DNA of 64,000 nucleotides from Eumeta japonica (lineage: Eukaryota > Arthropoda > Insecta > Lepidoptera > Psychidae), in assembly GCA_005406025.1 (NCBI GenBank), contig BGZK01000154.1, positions 496,001 through 560,000 of the forward strand. The letters are read 5' to 3'. The position numbers and the translations under genes are program-made. Positions 34,726-48,400 of this stretch are shown piece by piece (position 1 is the first letter of the stretch; each line of letters begins with the position of its first letter). Under the pieces are notes generated by a model, which was not told the DNA's origin, ran no database searches, and saw only the letters and a list, made by a program, of their open reading frames with translations.

Positions 34726-35900
34726 TCTTTTTTAAGAGTTTTTCAATTTTTTAAACAGGAACTCTAAATATTTCTGGGAAAAAACTAAGCTTCTCTACTT
34801 TCCAGTGAAAGCTACATCCTGATTGATTCAGCTGTTCCTAAGATAGCGTGAACAAATTAACAGACAGACAGGCAGAAAAGATTCATTTTCTTTCATTTAA
34901 TCCTTGCTCTGACAATTACGAACAACAACAACAACAACAAAAAAGAATCATTCAAGCTGTTTTTGAGTTTTAGCGCGACTAAAGAAGAGCAATTGATATA
35001 TATAGAGTACTTTGGCTAGACAATATTATTAGTCATATTTTCGTGTGGTGTATATACAAATTTTTGCCGCAACCTGATTTAGATGAGGCAACATGTAATT
35101 GTTCGTGAGAAAAACAGTATTTTCTTAAATCTATTCGGACATCCTTAAAAAGTTGTCCCTGCTGCGATTTTTTTGATGACTCCAAGCGACGCCTTCACAT
35201 ATAGTTGTACTTATTATAAATGTAAGTCTGTAAGTATCATGGAAATGCGAGGTATCAAACATTAATTAAAAAATCTCTTTAATTCATAGTTTATACTTAA
35301 CTTTTGCAATACGTCCATTATAATACCAAAACCACGCATTCAGAAGGCAGTTTCCTTCAAGAAGAATAAGCAAGATATTTAAGGGTAGTTCTTTTAAAAT
35401 AGAATTATATAAAATAAGAATCAAAAATAAAAGTATTACAAAAAGGTAACTCGATAAGAAGTTGAACTTATTATGTTCATTGACATTTATCCTCAAAATA
35501 ATGGGAAATTTTATAAGGCCCTTTTTTACTAAGTACTTGATTAATAAATATTTTCAAAGAGACGTTTTACGATTTTATGGATATTCGGCCTGCATTTAGC
35601 ACATAATTAATTTAAAAACACGATTATACAACTGTAGTATTTTGACTATCATTTTGACGTATTTTAAAATACATAGTTTTTTTTGTATAAAGCTATTGAA
35701 TATATAATCATAGGCAATATTTAATTTATAAAATAAAGATGACGTAAACTACATAATAAATATGCACGAGCGAGCATGTCCAGCGCACACACAGGGATAG
35801 GGTATGTAATTCTCTTTCAGATTGTTTCTCTTATATGAAAAGAATTCTTTTTTTGGATACTTTTAATTAATACTAGTATATCCACATTATTTTCATATCA
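34726..35900. other. Gene-free AT-rich stretch
   Basis: Contains an (AAC)n run at about 34922-34940. No exon or RNA gene recognised. Confidence 0.4.
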
Positions 35901-35902
35901 TG

Positions 35903-36205
35903 CGTTGGTGGCTCCGTGGTTAGGAGTGTTGCTTTTGAAAAAGGCATTGGGTTCAATTTTGATCAAGGACTAAATAACCAATAAGTTTTTAACATAAATC
36001 AACTACAAACTCTCTCTACGCTTCAAAAGGGCAGATTAAGCTATTGGTCTCGGACGTTGTCATCACATTGAGGATAATTGTCTTTAGTAACTTTTAACCA
36101 GCACTGGGCCAGCGTAAATGGTATAAGGTTCTAGCCTCTCGATTTATATTAAAAATGTTGTGTTAGGTTATGCCTCAATAGTGGAGTGCTTGTTACAATG
36201 TTTTA
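35903..36205 (+). repeat. tRNA-derived SINE
   Basis: It opens with an A-box-like 'tggctccgtggttaggagtg' and a B-box-like 'gggttcaatttt', the internal Pol III promoter of a tRNA-derived SINE. The body 'ccagcactgggccagcgtaaatgg' and 'gcctcaatagtggagtgctt' corresponds to the typical lepidopteran SINE text 'ccagcagtgggccagcgtggtgga' and 'gctcagtagtggg'. It lies about 200 bp upstream of the first EME1 coding exon. Confidence 0.7.
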
Positions 36206-36403
36206 TTCAGTGTACTATGTCCTTGTAATTATCCTACTCTATGATCACATACTGATCATTGATTGAAACCAGATTGAAACGATTGACCGTCCGAGGCTCA
36301 AAGTTTAGGGAAACTGTTTGTTTAAAAAAAATAGTTTATAATATCAGAGCAGTTTAAATACGTAAATAGATTTAGTAGTACTTTTTGTGGCTACTGTAAT
36401 AAA

Positions 36404-39400
36404 ATGACAAATACACCAGATGAAGATATTTCGTATTTCGGCTTACCAGATGTACAAATCATTGGTAAGTATAGATTTTTTTGTCATATATGTCGATTTT
36501 GACTTCATTATAATGTTACGATGTAAGATTTCATAATTATATTAATGTAGTAAAATAACTAGAAAAACCGGCTATTATAGCTCGATTTACACTTGTGTAC
36601 AAAACGCACATTTCTTTCATAAATCATTGGTATACAATAAATTAAGATGTTTGTTTAAGATATATAGTTCTAGTTGTTGCTTTGTTATTAATGTGTCATG
36701 TTGAGATTCTTGAACGTAAAGAGCCGGATTTCAAAATATCACAATGTGACTTAGAGGTTTGATAAAAAAATTAACATTATCTCAGTCCTGATGCATTGAG
36801 GAATACTACACAGTTACCAGTTAGGAGGGAGAATGCCGAAGTCAATTAATGATGATCCAAGGGAGTCCCTTTGAGGGTTGATGTAAGGAATATATGTAGT
36901 TTAATTTTGATAGCTGAATGTTGGCCGTTCTGTTTTCTGTTCTGTTGGGTAATAATATTTTTGTGGGGATGGAAACTATATCCGTGAGTAATTAAAATTA
37001 AAATGAAAATATACCTAAAAAATGGGCTATGTAATTAGGTTGAAATCATTTTTTTTGTTAGTTAGTGTCAAGATCAAGCTAAACATGTAATTCTCTATTT
37101 TTGGCAGCTTATGATCTACTTCAAAAATATTTTTTTAGATACTCCAGATACACCAGAAACTGTTGCATCTCATTCACCTATTCAAATAGACTTAACCGAA
37201 GATGGTGTAATTGAACAAAATAATTCAGATGTTGGGGTAGCATCAGATTTTAAAAGATCAGATAATTATGGTGAAGGAAGTAGTCAAAGCAGTTCTGGGT
37301 ATGGAAGTTACGATGGGAGTAATAAGAAACGTAAGAATGTTGGTAAGTATTATATACTCCATATTTTTATTAAATGTTTTTTTGATGTGGGGTTTTTTCA
37401 GTAGTTATAAAATGCACAGTTTCTCCTGTGCTCATATTTCATTCATATATTTTTGAATTGTATATATTTATGCCTTTTACTTCCCAAACTTTAATGTCAC
37501 AACAATAACCATATATATTTGGATATCTGTTGTAATTAATGAAAAATATAATATGAATGTGTAAAATTACTATGAAAAAAGTTTGTCTTAGAGGCACAAG
37601 TTAATGCTCTTGAAAGTAATTTTTGTTAGGGAAGAAAAAATAAAAATATACTATTATTTTATTACTTGTCTAAGTAAAAACTGTTTTTCATACATATTTT
37701 TCTATGTTGGAATCTTGTGGAGACTTGTTCAATGAGCAGACCAGATTGGCAGCATGTATGATGTGTACCGCTGGTCACCACATGGCTGCATTACTTGATT
37801 AAAGTTATAATAAACATGTAATTTTGATAGTCATTTTATTGTTAATGTAAATGTATTCATTACATATAAATTTTATATTGTCCACACATGTAGTTGCTTT
37901 AATATAAGTGTGCATTTGAATTATGGTTTTTCTGAGAATGAAACAATGAAACGGTATAAATTTGTGAAGGCCAAATTGTTAGGAATACATACTTTTTCTT
38001 TTGCATTGGATGACCTTTTGTTCATTGCAGTGGAGACAGCCTCGCTTCTCTTTCGAAGTTAGTTCCATAGGTTCTCATATTGATCAGTAGATTAAACATG
38101 GAATAGAATAGAAAGCTTATTGGAGAATAAATAATATGGTAGCAGTGCTAAATCTAAATTACCAGTTTTAACAGAATGACATTGGAGTTCTTTGTTTTTG
38201 GATGAACTTTCCGTGCTAGAACATAAAGTGAGTGTTATTCCTACAATAAACAAGCACATACATCCAATTAATGATTTGGCCATTTGGTATGTGGTAAATC
38301 TATGTACTAAGTAGCAGTGGCGAGGGGTGAGAAAAATATAAAGGGAAGCCGAACCTTAAAAAATTGTCAACATTAAACATTATTAATAAAAATATAACTA
38401 TTACTACCGAGCTCCGTAACGACCTCTGGTATAACGCGGAGATATTTCATTCGCCACTTTTGGCATACTTGAAGTCAATGATAGAATACAAACGGAAGAC
38501 TTCGAGCATGCATAAAAGCAGCTTTGAAAAAAGCTTATGAAGTAGTTTCCTTTAGTCGAATTTATAGCAGCGCAGTGGATAAATGAATTAAATGAGATAA
38601 AAAAGCTATTTAAATTCTAGTGGTAATCTACGATTTTTCTTGAGAAAATGAGCTAATACCAAGTCATAAAAATTTGGCTTACTTTTGATTTGCAACAGTA
38701 AATGTTTTTCTATAGATAACAACGCGAGATCTGAAAGCCTTTGTTCTGTCTGGCTATTCCTGAGGTACGTATGAATGCGTTTGAGAGCTGAAAAAGATCG
38801 TTCCGCGGCCGCAATTGTTATTGGAAGGGTTAAACAGATATTACTTAAGCTTAAAATTTGAGGAAATGTATCTTTTAAGATATCTTCTTGTAAATGCAAA
38901 AATAACTCATACATATCTAATCCTTTAAGCGAGGGAGACGAATATAATACTTTTAACTCATTTTTTAATGCATTTATGTCAAAAATTCGAGGAAATAATA
39001 AATTTAAATTATTTAGTTTATCCTCAGGAAATGTACGTTCGAATAAATCATATTTCGACTTACTTAGTAAATCTAAAACGACAAATTGCTTAGTGAACTA
39101 TATCTGGTTTGAATTTGATTTTTAACATTATCTACAATTTCGATGAAAATACGTTTATACTCGCGTTTTAAGTCTGATTCTGAGCTAAATAGACGTCGGC
39201 GTCTTCGTGAAGGCTCACTTATATCAGTGACACTGTCGTAAATTTCGTCAAACTTATTGATGAAATTACTCTCAAACCAATTTAAAAGCGATTGAACTTC
39301 GCGAATAACGACGTCTATATCACTCTGTTTATTTTGTAGCAAAGCGAAAGTAATATCTGTTCTTGCAAATAATTCAGCTAAAGTTTGCAAAAAAAAGCAA

Positions 39401-42400
39401 AATTCCCCATCTTCTAATGTCATTAACAAACTTTCTGATAGGGCAATTGATTCAGAATCCCAATCCATCAGATTTTCTATAATTATAATAAATGTTTGTA
39501 TTATGTCGGATCTACAGTTACAAATGACATTAATAATACGAGAATGATACTGCCATCGAGTTTCTGCAACACCAGGCAAACGACGATCTGACGTTAATTT
39601 TAAAAGACCTGAACGTTTAGTATATTTATTAAAAAATTTTGGAATATTTTTTAATAAATCTACTAAACTCTGGAATATTTTCTAAAGATCGAGATAACAC
39701 TAAGTTAAGTATGTGAGCGTAGCAAGGAATAAAGACAGCCATTGGACATTGTAATTTAATTTTTGTTTGTACGCCGCCTTCAATACTTAATTCGACACGG
39801 GAATGATGCTACATGCAAAACCGTTTTTTATTCGGGTATAATCGGAAATCTCCGCTGATCGAAACGCATTATTATTTGCATAATGATATATAACACAAGA
39901 ATCCGCAACCGAATATAACACCTAAGAGTTCACGTTAAAGGTGAAATTATGTTACACGAATTACAATTGCGTCATTTCGTTGTCGAAACGAAACTCGCGA
40001 TATACCGAGTTATTCCCCCGCTCGCCCGCGGCTTGCGACCGGCAGGCTCGCGGGAGTCGCGGGCTCGAGGCGTCGCCATAACGCTATAATACAACTGAAT
40101 ATGGAAGACTCAACATTTCACATTGATTATGACGATTGCGAACATTTTGAATTTGGTCGTCTAAATAACTCGGTTGCTTTCGAGTTATTTGAAGTGTTTT
40201 TTTTATATAGGGTTTACGTTACTGACGTAAGATGGCTGGATATTATTTACAATAATTATTGAAAATTAAAAATAATTTTAAGTGTCTGTATACTAAAAAG
40301 CAATAATTTATTTATTTATGAATTATGCATATTAAATATTTTATGAAAGGGAAGCCGATAAGAATCGAGTTCTTAGAAGCCGTCGCCCCTACTAAGTAGA
40401 GCCATATCTATATATGGCAATTTTAAACACTGTCTTATGTGTTTTATTTATATTCATATAAGTCATAGTGATCACTAAATTTCATTGTGTTTCAATTCTG
40501 TTACATGATGATATTTTTTTAGTTTAGAGGTTTGTGGAGCATAATGTGAAGTTATAAAATAACAAATAAAATGTTATATAATTATTATTAATTTGTAGAG
40601 CAGATTTTTGATGATATATCTTCATAAATTTGTTTTTGATAAATATATCATATTAGAACTTTGCTTTCTGTACAAACATTTCTTATTTGCCATTATTAAT
40701 TTGTGACTGCTTTGACAGGTAAATCAGATCATGAAGTGATAAACAAGAAGAGTTTGGTAACAAATGCATTAGGAAAAAATAATAGAAAGCAAAAGAATGA
40801 TGAGGAAAAATCATCTCGTAAACTTATTAAGGAATTGACTGAAGTGTACAAACCAGGAGAGTGTATGAAGGTAGTTTTAAAAAAATTTACTTGCTGTGTA
40901 TTAGAAGACTATTATTGTTTGATGCTTTATCTCTTAATGTTGATTGCTATTTATGGATGAAAGCAACATAAAAAAATAGATCTACTTATATATTAGTCTC
41001 ATTCTACAATTTTTTCATAGTACCAACCTGCATACTTAGTCCTTTGCAATAAGCAATAATAAAGTTAATTATTTATTAAAACACGAAATGAAAAAATTAA
41101 ACAAAAATATGTACCTAAATTACATTTTTTTATTACATTACTAATATTATGTTCTTTAATGCCTTTTTTGTGATTTAAAAACAGTAACAGAACAAGATAC
41201 TGGATGTTGTGGACATGATGTTATTCCTTGTTCTCATTTTAGATGCTAAATTGCATTGGAATTCTCATACTATTAGATTGGTGAAAAAACCTATCTAGTG
41301 TAAAGAATTCGGTGTCTTACAGGTGAAAGCTCCACGAGACTAGTTTATTTCATTTTTTCATAGTCTCATGACCTATGGAATTTTGTTATGGGTCTCAAAG
41401 CCGATATTAACACAATTTTCATGCTACAGACGCGAGATATTCATGCTATTTATGATTTGAGACCAATGGCATCTGTCAGAGAAAATTTAAGGAAATTAAT
41501 ATCTTAACTTTGGCATCGCAATAAATATACAAAAAACCTGGTATATGTCAAGAAAATATAGAGTCGTTCCAAAAAAATGGGCAACATTAACATTAGACTA
41601 AAAAAAATTCTAAATAAATTTCAAGCGAGAGAAAGAAAAAATCACATTGAGGACGTATAACATTTTTTCGTTATGTTACAATTTCTACTAGTCAACTCCT
41701 ACTATAAGCATCGTTAAGAAAGTTTGTTCCAAAATATATTTAAATGCTCATAGGTCTTATGTGTTTGGAGAAAAGTATTTAAGTGTCAATGATGTTTTCA
41801 CCTTTAGAAACTTTATAGTTTTATCAGCTGTAGGCACTGATTTGCTATTATTCTTCAAGAATGTGGAAGGGTTAATTTACTTTCCAAATATACTTAACAG
41901 TGAAGACACATTATCTCCAAAGTTGCTCTCAGAACTAGATGGGTCTTTGATATTGAGAGGACACCATTAAAGAACTGTGCATATATGCATGACATATATG
42001 TTACAACATACAGAAATATAATATCTGATCTGGTCAAAAAATATACACATTTTTTGTTCTAACTTTTTTAATCCTCATGCTCATTATTATTCATCCTCAA
42101 TGAACATTACAAAGATATTTAAAAACTTAATAAAATAATACAAGTTATTATACATCAAATGTTGCATAGATTGCATGCACCTTGTACCTCAAATGTACAT
42201 TCTCTTAATTAAACCAAATATGGAAAAAAAGCAGATAAACATTTATCTTCTTTATACCACATTTTTTCTGTGTCATAATTTGTTAATTTATTTACACCAC
42301 ACTATTCTATTTTCATTACTTAATTGCAGTACATATATGTTGAAATACATACAAAACTGTTGAATGAGTGGTACTCTGCAGAATTATTTAAAGAGGTGCT

Positions 42401-45400
42401 TGCAGCAGGCTCCAATATATTACCTTCAGATGACATGTTCGATCCAGGCATTGTGATGTGGTCAAGGAAAATTCCTCAGAAATCAGTTAACAGCGATGGA
42501 AAGGTTTGTTAATAGTCTTTATTTCCTGGCTGAATGTGGCGGTCAACTAAATGTTTTTCATTTAGCCTTAATCAATTATAATATATAGTATGTGCTATTT
42601 TATGGTAATACTTTTTATTTGTAACAACTTCCTTTTTTTAGAAGAGATCTGTAATCTGTAGTGCTACATTATATGAGATGTAATAAAATAGCCGATATCA
42701 ATTTATCTTTGTAGCTCGAACTAGGACTGATTACTGAAACTTGTAATCGTGCCTTGCTGGTGCGTACTGCTAAGGAGGTCGCGCCATTGGCGTGCGCAAA
42801 CCAACTTACCAAGCATGTCACAGAAATAGCCGCTGTGGCAAATTGTCCAGTAACATTGGTCATTTTTGGAGTCAAAGACTACTGGAAGTAAGTTATATAG
42901 TAGAAATTCACTGTTTTAGGGATGTGTATGAAGTCATATTGGTAATAAATAGATAGTAGATAATTAATAGAATATGGTTGACTAAGATACACAAAGAATT
43001 ACAATCGAGTTCAGAGATTACTTTCTATACAGTGACAATCAAAGTGGCATCTCAATTACTGTTGCAGGTCTCTCAGCAAGAAAAGTGATAAAGATGTGAA
43101 AATGACTGAAAAAGATTTAGAAATTGCTATAACAGGTATATATAGTATTCTAAATTTCCACAATTATTTCCCAGTGAACATTAGGAATACAATATCTCTA
43201 ATAGTTTTGCAAAATTTCTTTCTACTTTTAGGAGAAGAACAGTCACTTTCAAAATGGCAAAATTATTTTGCAAAAAGTCAGTAGGGGGGTTTAATTCAAA
43301 TTCGTTACGGGTGTAGAGAAATATTTTCTCATCTAAAAGCTAATAATGAATAATGCTCTTCCAGACCCACTATATATGTATATAGCATCAATTTATTGTG
43401 AGTTAATCCAGGTTTCGCATTTTCTTATCATCGGTAATCTAGTTTTCATCATCAGTGATCAACCTTTTCAAAATTGGTCTGGTTTCATTACTTTTCAATA
43501 AAGAATTGCAAAGGACTACACAAGTCATTAGATTTCTTATAGTGATGTTGTGTGGGACCCCAAGTATTGAGCTTTTCTATATACCCAGCTTTTTTCAATC
43601 ATTCAAAACTGTTTCGTGGTCAATATCCAGCTCTATGTTGTAAGAACTAATGCTGATCTTTCTCTACATTTTCCAAAATGGCAACGACTTTATTTATAAC
43701 AGGTCAACTAGAGCGAGGTTCATCTTTGACATCAAAATTACCAGACTGAAAACACTTAAACAAGTTTTGTGCTATTTTACCGACTCTGTATTAGGTTCAT
43801 AAACGTCTCAAATTTTTTTCGCGCCATTGCTGAAAAATATTTTCAGTAACAGTTCTCTACCCTGTGATGATGTAATTCTAGATAAATTTACAGTAATTGG
43901 TGACTGAGAAGTTAGCCACAAGTGGCGTCGTAGTAACAAATTTTAGGTGTCAGTGGGGCATTACAGGGCCAGGGAGTCGAGGCAAACCCACCCGCCAGTT
44001 GCCCTTTACCCGCAGTCTTTCGCCTCGCGGTGTAACAGAGTGAACAGAGAAGCGTGATCTGCGTGGATACAAGCTCGCAGCCCACTTCACAGTCGCCAGT
44101 TTATTTGATTCAAATTATACATACATCGACAAAGGGGGCTGCATGCTACATCTACTAACACAATAAAAGTATTTTTGCTTTATTAAGTGTCTGAAGCATA
44201 TTTCCTAGTAAGTTCTCTTTGGTGTGGGTCAAAGGGAATGCTTGCAATTTTATTGAAATAGAAGACCTAATAGTACTTAAAACAAACAGCGATGAATTCA
44301 GTGCTTACTATAAAGGCAGCACAGGTTATGCTAAAACATGAATATTAATCTCACCCGACAAAAATCATATCAATTAATTATTTTATTCATAGTGATTTAT
44401 TTTCAAAATGTTTACTATTGTGGAAAATGTATGACTACAGCTTTATTATGATTGAATAAATATATCAATGAAAAGTAAATTTTTTTTTGGTGTATTAGAA
44501 TATATTCTGTATTTACTCACCTTACCTATTCTCTATGATTCAAGTTTTAAATAATAAAGTCAAAGCCAAACTTGCTTATCCTACTAATATTATAAATGTG
44601 AAACTTTGTGAGGATGGATAGAAGTTTGTTACTCTTTTGAATTGAAAGAAACTATTGAATGAATTTTGATGAAACGTTATAAGTTCATACAGCAGAGTAA
44701 CATATAGGCTATAGTTAATAAAGATACTAACTTGCGCGAGTTCACTCGCGGGAATGCAGAATGAATTCTTATGTCAATTGGTTATCAGTAACGGCAATAT
44801 TCAAGGGAGTGTCAAGTGCAATATCAGTCTAGGATGGAATCTCGAGCAGGACTGATCAGGATGAAGGAAGTGAGTGAGATCTTTGATAATAAAGAAAATA
44901 AAGCTCAATGTGTGGTTCACTGTAAAAGTGTGTCTTTCCCCTGAATGATTTCATTGGAATCGAATGGAAGACAGAATCGGGATGTTGATTGAGACCAGAA
45001 TCAGAAATAGGGAGCGGGACTGGGATCGGAATTGAGAGCGCGAGATCGATGGTCCCGCGATCATGACTTACAATATTCAATATAACAGATGAAAGAATTA
45101 ATCTATGTCCACGCGACCAGAGTCGCGAGTGAAAGCTAGTGAGTGGATAATAAAGCAACATAAAATATGTATTTCTTTCAGATTTACTAGTAAGCACAGG
45201 CAATTGCGACGCAGCGAAAGTGAACACAGCCAGTGAATTTGTTCAGCTAATAGTTCAGACTACTAAAGCCATAGCAGAAGCACCCTACAAGTGAGGAAAT
45301 TTTTATTCTGGCAAAAAATACTACTGCTCGCTCATATATGAGTTCTTTATTGCTATCAAATGATTCATAGTTTTGGAATTAGATTATTTTAGTTTTGCTT

Positions 45401-48400
45401 ATCTTTTCTTCGGTTGCCTATATCTTTATGTCACTTATTGATGGGGTTTTATTTCCCTAGTATATTTGTCAAGTTACTGTCACTCTGTCTTAATTTACAT
45501 GTCGTTCATAGTTCATATCCTTCATCTTGGACTTGAAATTGTAGTTAGATATTTGGGTAACATGTAAAATGATCAATAAATTTTTATTTAATATGTCACA
45601 GTTTTAAAAATGTTAATAGTATTTTGAATGATTTGTAACATGTATTATGGAATCTAGCCTATATACTATCATAATGTAAAATTAGATTAAATTTAATCAA
45701 ATTGAAAAAAAATATATATTTGGTACATCAATTTTATAATTTATTACAGATTTAAACTAAACATTAATGGCGTGTTGTATCAGAAGTAAAAATTTCATTT
45801 GTAAATGTAATCCATAGGATTTGAAAGATTGTCCATACATTATTTGTCAAATTTTACTGATTAGTTTTATGGCGCAACATGCTGTAACAGCAATGTACTT
45901 TAAACTTTCATTTGCAATTTATTTGTTAAAGTAGAAAAAAATTAAAAGCTAAATATGTCAAAATATGTTGTTTTAACTTCACAATCAATAGCTAACTGAA
46001 GTCATCTACAAATCAATATCCAGAGATATTTTGATGTGTTTAGTTTTTAACTTTAATAATTGCCAGTTAATATTGTAAATGAGAGTTTAAACCGTATCAC
46101 TGTAAATCTCAAAATATCCACACTATTCTAATTGTATTATTATTATTTTATCAATTTCAAGTTTTTTTTTTTGCATTAGGCATTCAAAACGCGCCTGTGA
46201 CGAACAAGCAGATTTTTATTTGCGTGGTGAAAAAAAAAAATCTGTCTCTGTCGATAAAGAAGGTAAGTTTTGTAATCCATTGAGAGTCTTATGTTTTAAA
46301 TGTTGATGTACTACTTGTTTATTATCTTTATTGTCATGTTTTATTATTTGTCCTTTGTAGATTAATTTATACACCATCTTGCAAGATATAACTGAAGATT
46401 TAAAAAGAAATTGCAAATAGATGATTATTTTATAACATTGCCATTGAACAGGCAACATAATCCAAGTTTCTTTAGTATTTAATATTGCTTAAAATGAAGA
46501 CTGATAATCTTATAGATTTAGATTTCATTGTCTCCTCATGATTTTATGATTGTTGTCTCAATAAAGAACTCGTAAGGCAGGTAGAGGTCTTGGTAGCCTG
46601 TGGCAACAAATGTTAGCTGTTTTGCCTCAGTCCAGTCTGGAGACTGCAAGAGCGCTCACTGCACAATTCCCTTCACCATTGGCTCTTTATAAGGTATTAA
46701 ATGTTCATATCTGAAAACACTTTTAGCATCAAGAGTTATTTTTATGTATGGTCAAATTGTAATTAGTATCCTTTTTGAAGTTTCCTAAATCAAAATAATA
46801 CTTCAGTAGAGTTTGTCTAATCTAACATGGAATGCTCCTCTAATGTATCTTGCAATGGAAGTGTGAGTTATTTCAACATCTATTTGTATTGTAAGGTTGC
46901 ATTTCACATAGTTCAACCATAAAAAATCAAGTGGACTGGCATTCAGTTTTAGATTGGACAATCACAATTTGTGTTGCTTATCAATGGACATATATTACGG
47001 TGCCTTACTATTTATGTAAATAAATTGATTGATTTTTTAAGAATTCAATAATTTCATTTTATAAAAGAAACTTATGTGTTTAATGGTCAACTTTCATTTA
47101 TTTAAACAATAGTCTAATTAAAATATTTTCAATAATGGAAGATATTGCTTATTATGAGTCACATGATGCACTTCCTTTCAAAATAATAGTTAGCATTGGT
47201 TGTTTCTGTATGTGATGTGAGCGAGAGCAATACTATATCCCACAGGCTGCTCATAAAGATATAACATAATGCCAAATAAGAAAATATCAATTATGATATC
47301 CTCTTTACAATTAATAATGTAAATCTACATGTCTATGTAGAAGTGATTTAATTCACTGTGATCTAAAGAAGAATTCAGATTTTTTTATTTACAAAGCACT
47401 ATTTATTAATTTTTTCTATTGATGATAAGTTATTATATATTGAGAAACTGAACTTATTAACCGGGTTAATTCTAAAGGATTATGTTTCGTTGAGCCTGTA
47501 TCATTCGATCGCTATTCTATAAAGCTGAATTTTGCATTTTCAGGTAAAATTAATCATCTGATAATGTGATGAAAATTTCGGAGCAATCATTTGTTACAGT
47601 AGTGGACTGTTTTAAGAAAATATAAGAGTATGGCTGGACGATGCAGTGGGGAATAAGAATTACTCCTAATCAAGATTTTATCATAGAAATGAATTGTATT
47701 TTTTGTGTTCGCATTATATATTATTTGTTTACTTTGTGTAAGCAAACATGTACATTACAAGATGTCACCACCTCTATATTTCAATGCAACACTGCACCCC
47801 TACAGGCCTAACTTCATTATACCCGTGGCGGCGTGTTTTGTGCTGTATATATTTAAAGTCCCAGTCTTCTGCCACCAAAGTAGAGATATAAAACGGCGAG
47901 AACGCGTCGCATCTCTTAGTCGCTCTCGAGTCTTACTGACTGCATTAAAACAAAGCTATCTATTTTTTTAAGTGAAACAAATAAAAAGTAACTATTTAAT
48001 ACAATGTAACAAAAAAATTCTAGTTATGATTATCATTTACATATTTTTGTTAAAACACTTTGCAACTGGATCAGTGTCATATTTCTTTTCTGTACTGAGA
48101 CTGATATAACTATTTTATAATAAAAAGAATTAGTATTTCAATACTGTAATTGTTGTAGCAATCTAAGGCTTTATCCTAATCCACATATACAGGCTGAGTA
48201 CAAAAGCGTTATACTCTTGGTCCTAAGTATAATGCAGCGGTGCGTGTGGTTTATGGTACTGTCACTTTTTTGGAATTTGTTTTTTTTTTGGTCAGCTATT
48301 AGTCATTGAACCTATGATGAAAATGGTTTATGACAAATGTTTGAGAACAGACTATAAATGCCTTGTATCGGGAGTGTGATTGGTCTGTAATTTTTCATTA

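Noticed and set aside
41761..41970. 69-codon frame in EME1 intron 3 as an extra EME1 exon
   Set aside because: No flanking splice sites keep the phase between exons 3 and 4, and exon 3 joins exon 4 perfectly with the family-conserved junction.
46575..46580. Alternative EME1 exon 9 acceptors after 'ataaag' (46565) and 'cgtaag' (46576)
   Set aside because: Both break the phase left by exon 8 (one leads to a stop at once). The acceptor ending at 46580 restores phase and the conserved GRGLGSLW.
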